Shown: positions 15,466-28,713, counted from the stretch's first letter. The stretch is DNA of 64,000 nucleotides from Auricularia sp. M13 (GCA_037042915.1 CM073193.1:7874001-7938000), one strand, 5' to 3'. A program made the numbers and translations. The notes: generated from the letters alone by a model not told the origin.

Positions 15466-17326
15466 ATGTTGTCGCGAATATCTCGAGTACGCGTCCAGGC
15501 AACCCCTACGCGCCTAAGTGCAGCCACGCGCATACTCGTCTCCCCATAACGCGTCGGGACCGGCGACTCCAGCAGAGCCTGGGGCTTTGGACGTTGACGA
15601 TGCGCACTTGCTGCCACCAGACTCGACCGTGCTCGGATCACTGGACGAGCGAAATCCCATAGGCGAGATAGCGCGCGCTCTGCACCTGCCCATAGGCGAC
15701 GAGCCACATCTAGCAGAGGCTGGGTTGGAGCCCCCGCAGGTCATTCAGCAAGCCGCGCCAGAGCCTTCGTCGACAGACAATTCCTCGTCGCCGCTGCCCC
15801 CGCGCCAGAACCCGAAGTTTCTCTGCCGCAGAACCAGCCAAGGCTGGGTCAGGACGTGAATTGCCCGGAGACAGTGTTCTTGGCCTTACGCGCGAGCCTA
15901 CACGCGTAGAATACGACAAGCGAAGGGTCGTTGTCGAGGTCCATAACGGCGTGCGGCACATGTCCAACGCATTCGCGGTTATACGATACCTGGAACGGAC
16001 GTATGGCCGTGTTTCCCATTTCAACCTGACTCGCGTGCGCTCTTTCCATTTCGCGCGAAACACACACTGACAGTTTTGTTTAACAGAGCGCTGACGTTGA
16101 GGAAGATTACCGAGGGTCAATGTTCGTCACCTTCAAGCATCCTCTGTCCACGCAACGAATCGCACAGGCCGGTTCTCTGAACGTTCAGATCCCCGAGCCA
16201 GCCCGCACGATACCGTTCAGGCCTGGCAGCGTTGGCCTTGACGAGCTGCAGGATGTTCTTGTGCGCGTACCCGAGGAATTTGGAGACGCTGAGCAGCAAG
16301 CTTTGTTTGAAGCGGAGGCCAGCAGACGCAACGCTGAATCGGAGGATGCCAGTGCAGCTGCCACCGACCCACAGGAATCTGCAGCAGAGGAGTTGAAGAG
16401 TTCCGATACTTCGGCGCCTTCATCGTCGACCTCGAATGCCGCTGTCCATGCGCGCTCACTCGAGAGTAATCTTCCACAACTCTTTCTCAAGATTCAGCCC
16501 TACAGGATCGGGTTCGAAACGATTGAGGCCGCACGGTGTGCGCACTATGTCTTATTGGCGACTGTTGAGACAGTAACTCATCCGTTATGCAGTTGGCGAT
16601 ATCCAAGGGGACTTCGTAAGGACAAGGCCGATGCCTGGCCAGCAACTCGCAATCGGCGGTGGCTTCGCCAGTTTCAGTGGCTTCGCGCCCGAGACCGCGT
16701 CGAGCGAGCGCATGCAAGCGGTGCTGCGAAAGTGGCAGCCATACATGCCCATCCGCCCAACTCAGCAGTCGCCCGCCTCGGAGCAGCCGAGACAGGATTC
16801 AGCGCCCGCCGACGAGCATCCTGAGCCGGAGGAGCAGCAGAAACCGATCTCGCTCGACGCGCTTCCGAAGCCGAAATGGCAAGCGCGGACGCCGAAAAAG
16901 CACGAGCAACCCGCCCCACCGCCGAAGCAGACGCCGACTGTTCGAGTCAGGGCAGAGAGGAAGCCCGAGCGGCGCCAGCGCGAGCCCGCGGCCAGCACCG
17001 CGACAAAGACGAGCGCGCAACGTCCGAAGGGCGCCGCGGCCATCGAAGAGGCGCGCAGAGTCGCACAGGCTGCCAACGAGAGGGCTGCGCAAGGATTCCG
17101 AGCTACTGCGAGCACGCCCGCTACCAACGAGAGCGCTGCGCAAGGACTCGGTTCTACTGCGAGCACGCCCGCTGATGCTGAGGGTGCGGATGGGGAGCCG
17201 GCCGTTCGTGATGCACCGGCAGTGGAGAGCAAGGAGAGTACATGGCAGAAGATGGCATCGCGTTTGAGCTCATTTATCGGCGGCTCTGGGGGCGGTAGCG
17301 GAACTTCGTCTTCCAATCGACAATGA
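15466..17326 (+). CDS. putative mitochondrial RRM-like protein, uncharacterised
   Basis: I do not recognise a named family. The start MLSRISR, joined to PRAYSSPHNASGP by a very short putative intron (15487-15523, 37 bp), looks like a mitochondrial presequence with an RAYSS cleavage site. A middle region reads VVVEVHNGVRHMSNAFAVIR, ERTYGRVSHFNLTR and SADVEEDYRGSMFVTFKHPL, with strand-helix-strand spacing that recalls an RNA-recognition motif. After an acidic Ala/Ser-rich linker, PQLFLKIQPYRIGFETIEAAR is spliced at GTGCGC (about 16532-16592) to FGDIQGDFVRTRPMPGQQLA. The C-terminal third is Lys/Arg/Pro/Ala-rich with a near-repeat at 17080-17170, ending in a Gly/Ser tail. About 550-600 residues. 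The join between 15770 and 15860 is unresolved. Role in mitochondrial RNA or translation is a guess from the N-terminus and fold only. Confidence 0.6.
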
Positions 17327-17799
17327 AAGAGGTGCACGCATCATGCGTTGCCTATTTAGTCTTATTCTTTACCAGCGCGGTCACAGGGAGACTTTGCCGC
17401 TTGCCAGCTTGATTGACCCGCCATGAAGACTTGACATGAGTGCACGCTCAACTGTCTTGACGGTCACTCATCGAGCAGAGTTGTGTCGAAAATCATGCCA
17501 TTTTCATTGTTCGTCTTCTCGAAATTGACGTTTCCGCAAGATATTCTCTGTTTCGGTGTGCCGCCCTTATAATTAATTAGCACCTTGGATTGGGGTCGGC
17601 CACACAGGCTTTGGAACGACTCAGGGTGATCCTGACAAAGGTGCTGGGGCGAATAAATCCGTCGTTGTGCGACGAAGGCAGAAAATTTCAATACACATAA
17701 TCAAATGTGAGCTGCGGTAAACTCTATTCTCAGTCCTGCTCCATTATCAACGATCTCACGTAGCGGTACAAGTCTATGTCTAAATCCTGAGTCCTTGAC
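17327..17799. other. intergenic region between convergent genes
   Basis: About 470 bp between the 3' ends of the RRM-like gene and the MFS transporter gene. It presumably carries both polyadenylation regions; no gene recognised. Confidence 0.5.
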
Positions 17800-19901
17800 C
17801 TAGGCCTCCTTTTTCCCTTCTGCCTCAGTCAGGATTATCGCCGGAGTACTGTTCTCTGCCTCGCCGAGATCGCGATTCCGCGCAGGCTCCAACTCCTGCT
17901 TCTCGGTAACGTGGTCCTCGCGCAATACTGGCGCGGGGTTCTTGTCTCCGACGATTTCCACGCGCCAGAGGAACAGCGCGCCGAGAACCATAGCTACAAG
18001 CTGATCAGTTTAAATTCGAATGGGCGTCGATGGGCATACCGAATGCTGCGAACGCGAAGCATGCCCAGAATCCGTCCCGATATCCCTTCAGCTGAGCGTC
18101 ATGCGGTGCCGTGTTCAGGTCGTCGCCGACAATAGCGTCCTCGCGCCCGTGCAGCGCGCGACGCACGCCGGCGTCGTGCGCAATGGTGCTTATTGCGAGA
18201 CCGAACGCGGAGCCAAGCTGGATGACCGTCTGGAAGAGGCCGCCGGCGACGGACTGCTCGCCAGGCAGTGCGACACGCGCGACATAGATCGCACCGGACG
18301 CGAAGATGAAGTCGGCGCCGAAGACTGAAAGGATCGCTGCGGGGAAGTTGAACGCCCAGTATGTTGCGTGCTCGTTGATCACGGCGAAGAGCAGGCATGC
18401 CACTGCGGTCGCGCCAGTACCCAACACTGCAGACGGGTTCAGGAAAGGTCCAGTCACACTGGTGCGGGTGCGCGGGTACTGACCGACAAGAAAGACCATG
18501 GGGATGTGCGCAACGAACAGGCCGACGATCACGTTGAGTATCACGCCCGTGACGATCATGGGCAAAAATCGGACCATGACCTGGATAGGCTCTTTGTGTA
18601 GCAATTGCTGATAGAATAACTGTAGCGCACACAGGTGAATTAAATAAACTGGGGCCTCAGAAAATTTCACGCACCGTTGTCCAGAATGTCCACGCAATGA
18701 AAGCACAGAACTCGAAGAAAGCGATCGCTTGGACAACCGCGAATGTTCCGTGGCCACGAGTCCAAAGACCAATGCGAAGTAGCGGGGTCCGTCCCAAGCG
18801 ATGCTCATAGTACCACTCCCAGGTGAAGAAGGCGGCGATAATGAAGGGCGAGATGACAAGGAGCGCGATGATATCTTAGGCTATGTTCAGAATTGTGCAA
18901 ATGCAGAGTAAAACGAGACGTACAGGGTGTACGCCATCCCTGTGGGGCCGATTCTCCTTGCGCGAGTGAAAATGAGAGAAGAATTAAGCCAACAGTGATA
19001 AGAGCTGCCCCGATCCAGTCAATGGTCCTAGCAAAAATGAGCTCAGCCTTAAAACATAATTGCTCGAGATCAAGCTCACCTATCCCCAGAAGTTTGCTTC
19101 GAGATAGGAGGATCGCGATCAATGGAAAGGAAACCAAGGAGGAAGACAAGGACTGCGAGGCCGGCCATCAGCCAGAAAGCACTCCTCCAGGTGTGCCTGC
19201 AGTGCTGTGTTCAGAATAAATTTCATCAAAACAACAGAGGACATACTTTGTGTACTGCACAAGAGGCGCAGAGACCACCCAGCCAACGACAGCTCCAAGT
19301 GGAGCTCCAGCAGCGAACGTGGCCATTGCCAGGGAACGAGTTCTTCCAGGCGGGAAGCTATGGGCCAGGATACCCAACTAAAAGTGCAACGGGGTATATC
19401 AGATAAGATGCAGTGATAAACTCAGAAGACTAACAGAGGCAGGGACTGTTGCCGCCATGGAGACACCAGCTAATCCACGCAAAATATCGAGCGCGATGTC
19501 GCTGGGCGCGAAGCCGCATCCCAGGGAAAAGGCTGCGAGCCAAAGAGTGCCAGCGAGCCAGACCCGTCTTCGGCCGTACAGGTCGGCTACCCTTCCAAAC
19601 AGAAGCAGCAGGCAGCCTGAAGACAAAGAATACGCCGACGCAAGCCACTGCAAGCGTGATTGCGGGATATCAAGGTCCTTGGCGATTATAGGCAATGAGA
19701 TGGACACCATCTACGCCGGCTGTAAGCAACAAAATCAATAATAAAACTGTGGACACGTACCGCCATGGATCCATTCCCAACGACTACACTAGCTGTGCAG
19801 GCCAGTACGAGGAGCAGGGTCATCACCGTGCTGCGTTCACGGAAGTGGAAGACATCGCCGTCGTGGGCCTTGTCGCCGATCGTCGTGTCACTCTTGGCCA
19901 T
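17800..19901 (-). CDS. major facilitator superfamily drug:H+ antiporter (DHA2-like)
   Basis: Plasma-membrane multidrug transporter. After MAKSDTTIGDKAHDGDVF the first membrane helix (VMTLLLVLACTASVVVGNG) leads by an intron to MVSISLPIIAKDLDIPQ, SRLQWLASAYSLSSG and the MFS signature GRVADLYGRRRVWLAG between helices 2 and 3. Further helices include the drug-antiporter motif C region (AAGAPLGAVVGWVVSAPLV), DWIGAALITVGLILLSFSLA, and FAVINEHATYWAFNFPAAIL. The cytoplasmic tail is polar and charged (ending ILTEAEGKKEA). About 560 residues and several introns, with 12-14 predicted helices. The sequence resembles aminotriazole-resistance (Atr1)-type carriers. Substrate cannot be inferred. Confidence 0.88.
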
Positions 19902-21303
19902 GGCACGATGTGGAGCGGTCAGAGGAAGAGCGCGCGCGCTTGCTGGTTCTCAATCTCCCACGGCGAGAGCGCCATTTTCTAACTGCTGATGCTACGGAGG
20001 CCGGATGACTAAGTCCCTAACTTTGGCAGTTTCGATATAACCTGAGGCATGTGTTGAACGAGCTGAAATCCTGCTCCGACAGGAAGAGGAGCAGCGGAAA
20101 GCAGGTAAACATCGTTCAAGATGGCGATAGGCGAACTTAGAGCCTGATGACGGATGCAACGGATTTTGCTCGGGTTCGGCCGAACCGGCGCTCTGAGCCG
20201 AACTTGCTGTGTAGTCCGAATACTTGCTTGTGGGGCTTCGAGAGTTGGTCACACGTCAGTGCGGATCCATGGCGAGGGAAAAGAACTCCTTCAGAGTCTT
20301 CGTTTTCCACTTCTAAAAGAAAGAGCTGAAACTGAAGTGTCAATGTCGGAGCCAGGTCGGACCTTGTAATCAACCAGCCTCTTGTCTGCGATTTGCATCT
20401 CGTCCTCCTGTTTCGACATACGGCCGGCAGACGCGCGCCGATTGATGATTATCAGGATGGAACACTGGCGTGTCGCATTGTAACTTGCATTGGGATGCTG
20501 TGGTTCTACTAGACGGATACTGTGCTGTCAACGACCTCATCAATCTGGAAGTTGTCACAAAACGCGTTTTGACTGTCCTTCGGCTACTCGGACAGCTTCT
20601 GGAGTGGCTCCGGCGCGCTGAAGAAAGTACGTGCTGGCTCGTGTACACGTTTTCCTACCCTCGGCGATCATTAATGGCATCGTATAGCAGTCAGAAGCTG
20701 CAGTCTCTTTATGATGCGGCTCTGTCTTGAATCGCGCGCCCAATACTCATTACTGATGCACTTCGTCAGCTGCCGCCACGGCTACTGTTTGACGACGCAT
20801 CGTTATTTGCCAAAGACTATCCTGCAAACTGCGCACCTTGGTCCCCGAGTCTCTCTATCAATGCTTGCAATGCGGGACCATTGCCTATCTTATGCTGGTC
20901 GATACCGCTGCAGCACTGATGCTCGCGATTCTTCCACTATCCACCTGTCAGAAAGATCCTGCGGACAGCTCTGCGCAGGCTCGGGCGTTGACCGAAGACT
21001 CGGAGACTCTGCGCAGAAGATGCGAACCTGCTCGTCGCCACTCTTGCGGAAGGTCCTCGCGTGGCTTCGCACTATCCCGGTCGACGACTGCCCCGGGTGG
21101 CCGGCGTACCCGCGACTCGTTCCGAGAACGCTCGCGCCGCCGACCAATGGGACGTGCCACCTTCATTCACGCGCCCTTCTCCCGAGCGTGCTTGCCCACC
21201 CGCAGTCTCATTTCGGGAATCACAGGGCGGAAGCGCCGCCTCTGGCTAGCCGCTTAAAGTTGGAATGCCCGCCCGCACCGACCAGGTCTGCTTCGCACCC
21301 CTC
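19902..21303. other. intergenic region, no supported gene
   Basis: About 1.4 kb between divergent genes. A long plus-strand frame (20711-21415) overlaps the start of the next gene in another frame, has no recognisable domain and looks like chance. Confidence 0.5.
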
Positions 21304-23051
21304 ATGTCAACTGCCAACCCGTTTGTTGAGGCTGTTCTCGCGCATAAGACAGGTTACCTTGGCCCGTTTCTCTGCGGCGCGTTGGTCCAATGCATCCAGA
21401 CTGGTATCATCCTAGATCAGGCCACACGCTATTTCTTCGTGTGGGAGCCAAGTGGGCTCAGCAGCCCCCGCCCTCGCCTCTCGGAGAATGTACTCGTGTT
21501 GTTCGTGATGGCGGTAGCATGCTTCCAAACCATAGCGGCCATTTGGAACATGTTCACAGTGCATGTCACCAACTTTGGAGACTTGGTAATTCAGAAACTC
21601 CAGTTATCATTATAACTAACGGTCAGCTAGCCATACGCGCTGGATTTTGGTTGGGCGGATAAGATGCAGCCCATCGTTGTACGCAATGGCATTCTTAACC
21701 TCTCGCCGCAGTCTAAACCGACCAATAGACGATGACCATGGCTGCCCCTGTGCAAGCCTATCTGATATGGCGCGTCGTAAAGGTGGGAGTCACGTTTAGG
21801 CATGGATAACAAAGTTCGTGACTGACGGCTGATTTCAGGCACTGAATCGCCGATGGTGGGCAATTGTGAGCCTGCGAGACATCCCCCTCCACCTCAAATC
21901 TCAAGAAGCCTCGCCGCGCGTAGATTCCCCTCTTTGCGTTGCAGCTCGTCTCGATCATCACCTCCATCATAACCACGGTGCAAGCATTCCAGCTCGACTT
22001 CAGCGCCCCTGCTCCAGATGCAGCATTGCCACCTCCGCCGCCGCCTGGAACGCCTCTCCCTGTACGCTCATGTATTCCAGCGTGTTCCTTCCCGCTCATC
22101 TCCATCTCGTGTAGATAGATCCAACGTGTGCGTCTCACACGCGGGACAACTCAACTACTTGACATGCTGATGGACCACAGACGTCACCTATTTGGCCTCA
22201 TCCGCTGGTACGTAACCAACTGTCTCCTCGGAAATGCCAGTATAAACGCCTACCACAGCGCTCGATGCGGCAACTACAACAATGCGTACGCTACGCCTGC
22301 GCTTGCGTCCAGTGTCAGAGCCTCAGAGTTGACCATCGGTTTGACATGGCAGTGGCGATCTTTCTCCTCCGCTCACGCATGAAGTCGTCCTCGGACTACA
22401 CACGCGACGTAAGCACCGTTCCCTCCCATCTCACAGCACTCCGCTGACCCTGGTACTGTACATACCGCAGCTCATCCGCCGGCTCGTCTTCGTCATCTGG
22501 CAAGCAGCCCTCCCGCCCGCGCTGTGCGCGCTCGCGGGCGTTTTCGTCTACGTCGCGACGATCCGCGCGACGGCGCACATACCCGTCTTCGGCGTCCGCC
22601 CCGGGTTCTGGGACCTCTTCTTCCAGCTCATCCTCGGCAAGTTCTACGTCATCTCCTTGCTTGCCACCGTGTTCGTCCTCCTCTTCATACCTGTCTCCAT
22701 CACGTCTACTGACTTGCACCCATGATCGCAGAAACAGCCGCGCGGACATCCTGCGCTCGGCGAACTTCCACGGCGTCATCACCGCGGAGGATCTGAGCGC
22801 CACGGGTCGCCCGTCCGTTCGCGGACGGCGCGCGACGCAGCTCGCCATCAACGTCAACGTGAGCTCAGTACATATTTCGTGTCTATTCCAATGAGTAATT
22901 CGGAGATTCACGGCAGACCCAGGTAACATCCGTCTGCGACGCCCACAAAAGCCCAATGCGGTCTCCACGGACAGAGATCGACTCAGGTACGGCCTACGAG
23001 TTGAAGGGCATGAAGGAGGCCGAATCGGGCGTGTACGGAGAAGCAGTGTGA
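21304..23051 (+). CDS. DUF6534-like seven-helix membrane protein
   Basis: Agaricomycete-expanded integral membrane family of unknown function. The first exon gives MSTANPFVEAVLAHKTGYLG and a helix LCGALVQCIQTGIILDQATR; splicing adds PYALDFGWADKMQPIV, AAPVQAYLIWRVVKALNRRW and LVSIITSIITTVQAFQ. Near the end come FDMAVAIFLLRSRMKSSSDY, LIRRLVFVIWQAALPPALCA and FWDLFFQLILGKFYVISLLA followed by NSRADILRS, the family's usual C-terminal pattern, then a polar tail ending KEAESGVYGEAV. The ATG at 21265 is in frame too, but 21304 fits the family start better. Six or more introns; the join between about 22085 and 22330 is not fully resolved. Convergent with calnexin. Confidence 0.72.
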
Positions 23052-23404
23052 ATACTATAGACTGGCGTATTCACTCCCATGCACGAAGCTCTTGAAGTCA
23101 CACCAAGACAAACTAGATTGTGTGGGATGTGTTTTTGATTCAGAGCAGAGAGGAAAACTAAGGAACGGTAGAGACAACGGCCCAAGACGAAAGGCTGAGA
23201 TCAGTCAGTTAATAGCTTATGATTCCAACAACGCGCCCACGACCACCCCCTCTCGCCCACAACCCGCCTCTCCTCCCAGCGATGCAGTACACAAACAACA
23301 CACATGGGCCACTGGCAGGCCCATACACCAACCACCCTCCTCAGCCCAGCCCGCACGCGTATGCGCGGGCCCACCTTTTATTCAGGTCAGATTATGCGAT
23401 ACGA
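23052..23404. other. intergenic region between convergent genes
   Basis: About 350 bp; 3' flanks of the DUF6534-like gene and calnexin. Nothing else recognised. Confidence 0.5.
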
Positions 23405-25426
23405 TTACTTGCGCTTCTTCGCGGCGCCTTCCTTCTTCTCGCCACCCGCGGCGGCGACAGGCGCGGCGTCCTTAACCTTCTCCGTGACGGTCTCCGCAGC
23501 CTTCTTCGCGGCCGCGACAGGCTTCGCCGCAGCACCTCCGCCAACGACGCCTGCAGCAGCGCCGAGCATGCTGAGGAGCGTCAGGACACCAAGGACAAGC
23601 GCGGCGCCGGTCTCCGGGTGCGACTTGAAGGCGAGGATCGGGTCGAGCTTGAGCAGGTCGACGAACGCGGCGACCTTGCGGCGGACGTAGGCGGCCGGGT
23701 TCTTCAGGAACTCAACCTCCTCTTCCTCCTCCTCGTCGGCCGGGGGTGCGGGGTCGGCGGCCTTGGCAGCGTCGGCCTCAATCGGGCGCTTGATATCAAA
23801 AGTCTCAGCGGCGAGCGCCTTAGCGTCAGCCTCGGAGTGGCCGATGTAGATGTTGTCGAACAGGATGTCCTCCGTCATGGTCCAGAGCTCAATACCAACA
23901 CCACCCTGTCCGACACATCAACGCCCGGCTCATGTCAATGTAGATGGGCAGCACTCACGATGGGCTTGAGCGACTTGACGGGGGTAAGATCCTCAAAGTA
24001 GTCCGGGTTCGCGATCTTGCGCGGCTTCCAGACGCCCTTGTAGGCAGGGTTGTCGATCATGGGCGCGTACCACTTGCCCTTGTAGTTGGGGTTAACCTTG
24101 GTGGGACTGCATGATGGTGAGCATGCATCGCAGGGGGAAACAGCAGGACCTACCGAGTCCATTCACCGCAGCCAGGCGCCTCCTCACACTTGGGGTTTGG
24201 GACCGACGGGGGAACCCAGTCACCGTCCTCCTCATCGTCCCACTCCTCGGGCTTGACGGCCTCCGGGTCGGGGATGGTGAGCGGCTCGTTGTCCAGCCAG
24301 CCCTCGGGCTTGGTGGCCTTGACACAATGGATGTCAGGCTGCTGAAAGTCCGGGAATAGACTCGGGAGGCCGCACCTCCTCATCCGGAATCTCATAAGGA
24401 GCGTCCTCGTCCCAGTCAGCCGGCTAGAAGACGGTCCGGTTAGTATCGGCAAGCACGGTACGCAGTAAGCATGCGTGCGAACCTTGGTGGCCTCCGGGTC
24501 GGGGATCTTTGCCTCGTCAACCCAGTCCTCGGGCTTGGAGTCGTTGGGGTCGTCGATTTCCTTCTCGGGGTTGACGGGCGGGTTGAAGTCCTCGAGGAGG
24601 GAGCCGGTCTTGACGGAGTCGCCGTTGATGAGAACCTGGAAGGTGTTGTCGGGCTTGACAATGAGGGTGTAGAGGTTGGTGGTCTTCTCGATGGAGGGCG
24701 TGGGCGGGAGCTTGAGGTGCTTCTCCTCGTACTCGCCCGTCTTGGGGTTCTTGTGACGGAAGATGAAGTGGACCTGTGTGCGCAGTCAGCTACTGTGTAA
24801 TTTCGGCATTTTCAGAGGAATTTAACTCGCCTTGGTACCGGGCATGTCAGGTCGGGGCCAAACATGATGGTCCAGGGCGTCTTGTCGTCAAACTCGCGGC
24901 CGGCGTTCTGGAAGCCGTCCTCAAGCAGCTTGAGGTAGCCACCACCGCAGTTGCCGCCCTGCTGGTACTTGACCTCGTACTGGACGACAAGCGGCTCGTC
25001 GCCGAGCGGGATGGGCTTCTCGAACGGCGCCGAGATGGCATGGTGGGTCGCCTTGGACTTGGCTACGAGACCAGCGTCGCCCTGGATGGCGGGGAAGACG
25101 GAGGACTCCTCGACGGACCATTTGCCAACATAGGACCAGGTCTCGCCGCCGGCAGCCGTCTTCTTCGTTGCCTCGGACGGCGTCCACCGCGATGCCCAGT
25201 CCTCGGTGAACTGTTCAAGGAACGGCGCCTTGATGGATGTCGGCTGCAGCGACGTTGAGCGGGCTCAGAGACCGTGGGCAGCCGCAGCACGCACCGTGAA
25301 CTTGTGGGTCAGCTTGGGCGGCTCGGGCGCGGGCGACGACTCGGGCTCGGCGTGGTCGTGGCCCTCGTGGGCGACGGCGCGCGAGGCGAGCAGGGCGCAG
25401 ACGGCGGCAGTGAATGCGCGTCGCAT
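23405..25426 (-). CDS. CNX1: calnexin (ER lectin chaperone)
   Basis: Type I ER membrane protein that binds monoglucosylated N-glycoproteins and holds them for folding. Start ATG at 25426 gives signal peptide [20 protein letters not shown]. The lectin domain is spread over exons: [57 protein letters not shown] and [13 protein letters not shown]. The P-domain repeats are clear ([75 protein letters not shown]). A transmembrane helix ([20 protein letters not shown]) and a basic cytosolic tail ending GAAKKRK follow. The intron inside the P-domain (about 24319-24376) must use the acceptor before GCCACCAAG to keep the repeat register. About 550 residues. Identification is certain. Confidence 0.96.
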
Positions 25427-26773
25427 AACGTGTGGTCGGGGCGGGGCGGGGAGGTGAACGTGGAACTCTGCGGAGAGCGAACGCGGGCCTGATAAATCCC
25501 TGTCCGTCAACGTGGCAGCTTTGAGTTCGACTCCGACCGCTCCGCCGGGCGCTCCTCAGACGCCTGACGTGCACCATACGTGTTCCTTCCCCGCACCGCA
25601 ACGTCCTGCCTCTCCCCGGCGCCGCTTACGCCGTCCCGTACCGCCTGCCGGCCATCCTCTCCGCGCCCTTTTTCAGCCCGTCTCACTGCCCTCTCGACGC
25701 GTCTCACGCGCGATTACCCCGCAATTCCCACGCTAGTCACAACCCTGCCGAATGTTCTGGAACGACAGACCCTCGCGGATTCCGCGATGACAGGAGAACT
25801 CGCGTGCCGGCAGCGTTCCCATGAGTTCGATTGTGTTCCTGGACTGCAAGCTAAGACTTGAGCTGCTGCAGTTGGCGTTCGTAACGAAATACTAAAACGT
25901 GTGAAATGCTGACATAAGCGTCTCGGTTTATAGGACGGGACAGCATATGCGGGAGCCAGCCTGACTCGCTGCGAGTTGTGCGTCATTGTTCAACTCTTTT
26001 GGAACGGGTTGGACAAGCCACAAGTAGTTTACTAGTCGTGATTCCGCTCCGGCGGCCAAATCTTGTCAACTAGAAGGTTGCAAAGGCCTTTCACTCCCGT
26101 GAGCATCACATCCGTCCGAAAAGGATTGAGCTCAGTGAACCCTGCCCCATTCCCCTCAGAGCTTCATTCTGAAATTTCCACAACAAGTTGACACCGTAAT
26201 ATTGCAGACAGTACCTTGCATTATATATGTAGGTATCAGGCTATCTGCGTCACTGGGCCCGGCATTGAGTGGTGGTCGAGAGTTGTTTAGAGATTATCAG
26301 CATGATTTTCTGCAAGAGTCCATGAGTATCCATTGAAGGTGGCACAATACAAATCTCGGTGGCACTCTCTCACGCATTACAAACGATATTCCATCAATAG
26401 GTGAATAGTCTGAATGGTGGTGCTGATATTTGTTGACAACCACCCTCAAATTATTGTCGTACATTCTTGCAGAAACTCATGCTAATAATCTCTTACAAAT
26501 AAGAGCTGGGAGCTCCAATTGGGTGTATTTTCGCTCAGTCAGTGGCTCATGAAAGTGGTCTACTGTCTGCATAGCGGGATCGCCGGAACTCGCACAAGCT
26601 TCGGGGACGGAATCACGCACTGCCACAGCTGTGCGCTTAATCCTTGCCGCGCGCATTGCGCAAGACGGCCGGCACACCAGACACCGCTCGAACTCCCTGC
26701 CTCCACTATAATTCACGCTCTCTTTCTAGTAGTACACGTTGCTTTCGAACGAATCTTTAACGTGCCCGTTCGC
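25427..26773. other. intergenic region, divergent promoters
   Basis: About 1.35 kb between divergently transcribed calnexin and the Oma1-like protease. AT-richer than its neighbours from about 26100 to 26480. No gene recognised. Confidence 0.5.
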
Positions 26774-28713
26774 ATGCTCCCACAGCTCGCAGCTGCCCGC
26801 TTCCAAGTCGAGCGCTTGCGCGGAACCCAACTACTCGCACGCGCAACTGTACAGACAAGGACTTCAGCGAAGGTGAGCACTTCAGAATCCAACAACCTTC
26901 TGCGCCAAGACCGTACTCTAAAGCCAGTCCTTTCATTTGTCTGATTGCAGATTCTTCCCTCCTCCTCATGGGCCGCCCACGTTCATTCCGGCGTTGTACA
27001 ACACTCCATACGAAATGCAAGATCGAGACCAACACATCCATATACAATAGAACGCGTATTACCGGCTCGCCAGTTCCACTCGTCGCCGCGGGCCGAGCTA
27101 ATGTGGTCGTTGGCCATGCTCAAGGTCGGTCAACTTCCTGTCCTCATCCTGTCGCAGCAGTCGTTGATGTGGTAGACCATAGACATCGGGATTCTGGCCA
27201 TCGTAAAGACGACCTGCAAAATCTCCTTCAGCCTCATCCCGTTCGCGATTATCCGCAAGAAGCTCTCTGAAGGCATCCTGGAGCATCTGACGCCTGCAAA
27301 GGAAGAGCACAAGGAACTCCTTCGTCAAATGTCTACAACGTCGAACAAGCTGATTGGGTTTCTCCTCTGGGTGCCCGCGGTTCTCATTGGCGTCACCTTC
27401 GCTGCCTCTGTGGAATATACGCCGTTGACAGGCCGGTACGCATTTACCCTTCCATGCACCACAAATTGGCTCACATATTCATTCCTTTCGTTCAGTTTGA
27501 GATTAATCTTACTCTCTCCGGAGGAAGAAGAAGAGGTGGCTCACCAGCTCGAAGGGATGGGATGGTATAACGCCATCGCAGACCTGCTGTTCGCCGACTC
27601 GTCGAGCACTCAACGGCCTCGCGTCATTCCCATATCTGATTGGCGTTACATCTGGGCTGAAACGGTGCTGCGTCGCTTAGAGGCTACGATCCCTCATCTT
27701 CAGGGCACCGACGGGGTCTTCGCGGACTGGCGTGCTAAATATCCGCGCCCTCCCCCCTCGGAATATCCTCTGGAGCCTCGACCGCGATTAGCTCACAGAT
27801 TACATGAGTTTGCCGACTACGGAGACTCCACCGTGCCCCCGGCTCACTCGCTCCACGGCATCCCCCACAATCTCCTGCTCATTGAGAACAGCAAGGAGTC
27901 AAACGGGTTTTCCTTTGGGATCTCGGGACATGGCAGCTCAGGAATTGTCATCTACTCGGGCTTCTTCGACGAGATTGCGCCGCAGGTGCGACCGCCAGCA
28001 CCGACGAGTTGGCTCTGGAGTCTGCTATCGCTCGCGCATGAACCCTGCTCCGATGCTCCACTGCCGCCATCCATAACCCCAGAGCAAACCGCGAAGCTCG
28101 CCGTGCTTCTGGCGCACGAGCTCTCCCATCTGGTGCTCGCGCATCACCTCGAGACGCTCTCCGCGAGCTCGGTGCTCATCCCCGGCATCTCGGGCTTCTG
28201 GATCGACATGCTGCGCACTCTCGTATATCCCTGGACGATGATCTGGGGTCCGTTTCTCAACGACCACCTGTCCAGGAAAACCGCGGAAAAGCAGCACATC
28301 ATCCGCAACCTCCACGCCGCCGAGTTCAACCGCCGATTCGAACTCGAAGCTGATGTGGTGTCCGCCAGGTACGTTCTCGCTGTGCAATCAAGTGTACCTA
28401 TCATACCCGCTAATCTTTCGAATCCTAATTCTGAAGAATATTGGCTTACGCTGGCTTCGACCCGCGCTTAGCGATCGAGTTCTGGGACGGGCGGCGGCAT
28501 CTGGACGACGACGAAAGTGCAGCTGAAGACGCCCTGCTCAACTTCGCAGAGCGGTGGTGGAAGCGGGCGACCAAAACGCATCCACTGCGCGAGCAACGGG
28601 TGCAGCGTCTAACTGAGGAGATCGATAGCTGGGCTCGTGAATCGTCGCCCGGTCCTCACGCAGCGAGATTTTGCGATGGACATGCGCTTTCCACACCGGA
28701 TGTTGTAGGGTAA
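26774..28713 (+). CDS. OMA1: mitochondrial metalloprotease, Oma1-like (M48)
   Basis: Zinc protease of the inner mitochondrial membrane that degrades misfolded membrane proteins and responds to stress. The N-terminus (MLPQLAAARFQVERLRGTQL, then LPARQFHSSPRAELMWSLAM) is a long basic presequence with an FHSSP-type processing site. Helices KISFSLIPFAIIRKKL and KLIGFLLWVPAVLIGVTFAA follow. The catalytic motif HELSHLVLAHH (HExxH) is at about 28120, and the third ligand is the Glu in RRFELEADVVSAR, spliced to ILAYAGFDPRLAIEFWDGRR. Introns at about 26871-26950, 27120-27173, 27436-27495 and 28369-28439 restore one frame. About 490 residues, longer than yeast Oma1 because of an insert before HExxH. Convergent with the disordered-protein gene. 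Confidence 0.92.

Noticed and set aside
20711-21415. Possible 234-residue gene before the DUF6534-like gene
   Set aside because: No domain, overlaps the start of a better-supported gene in another frame, composition looks random.
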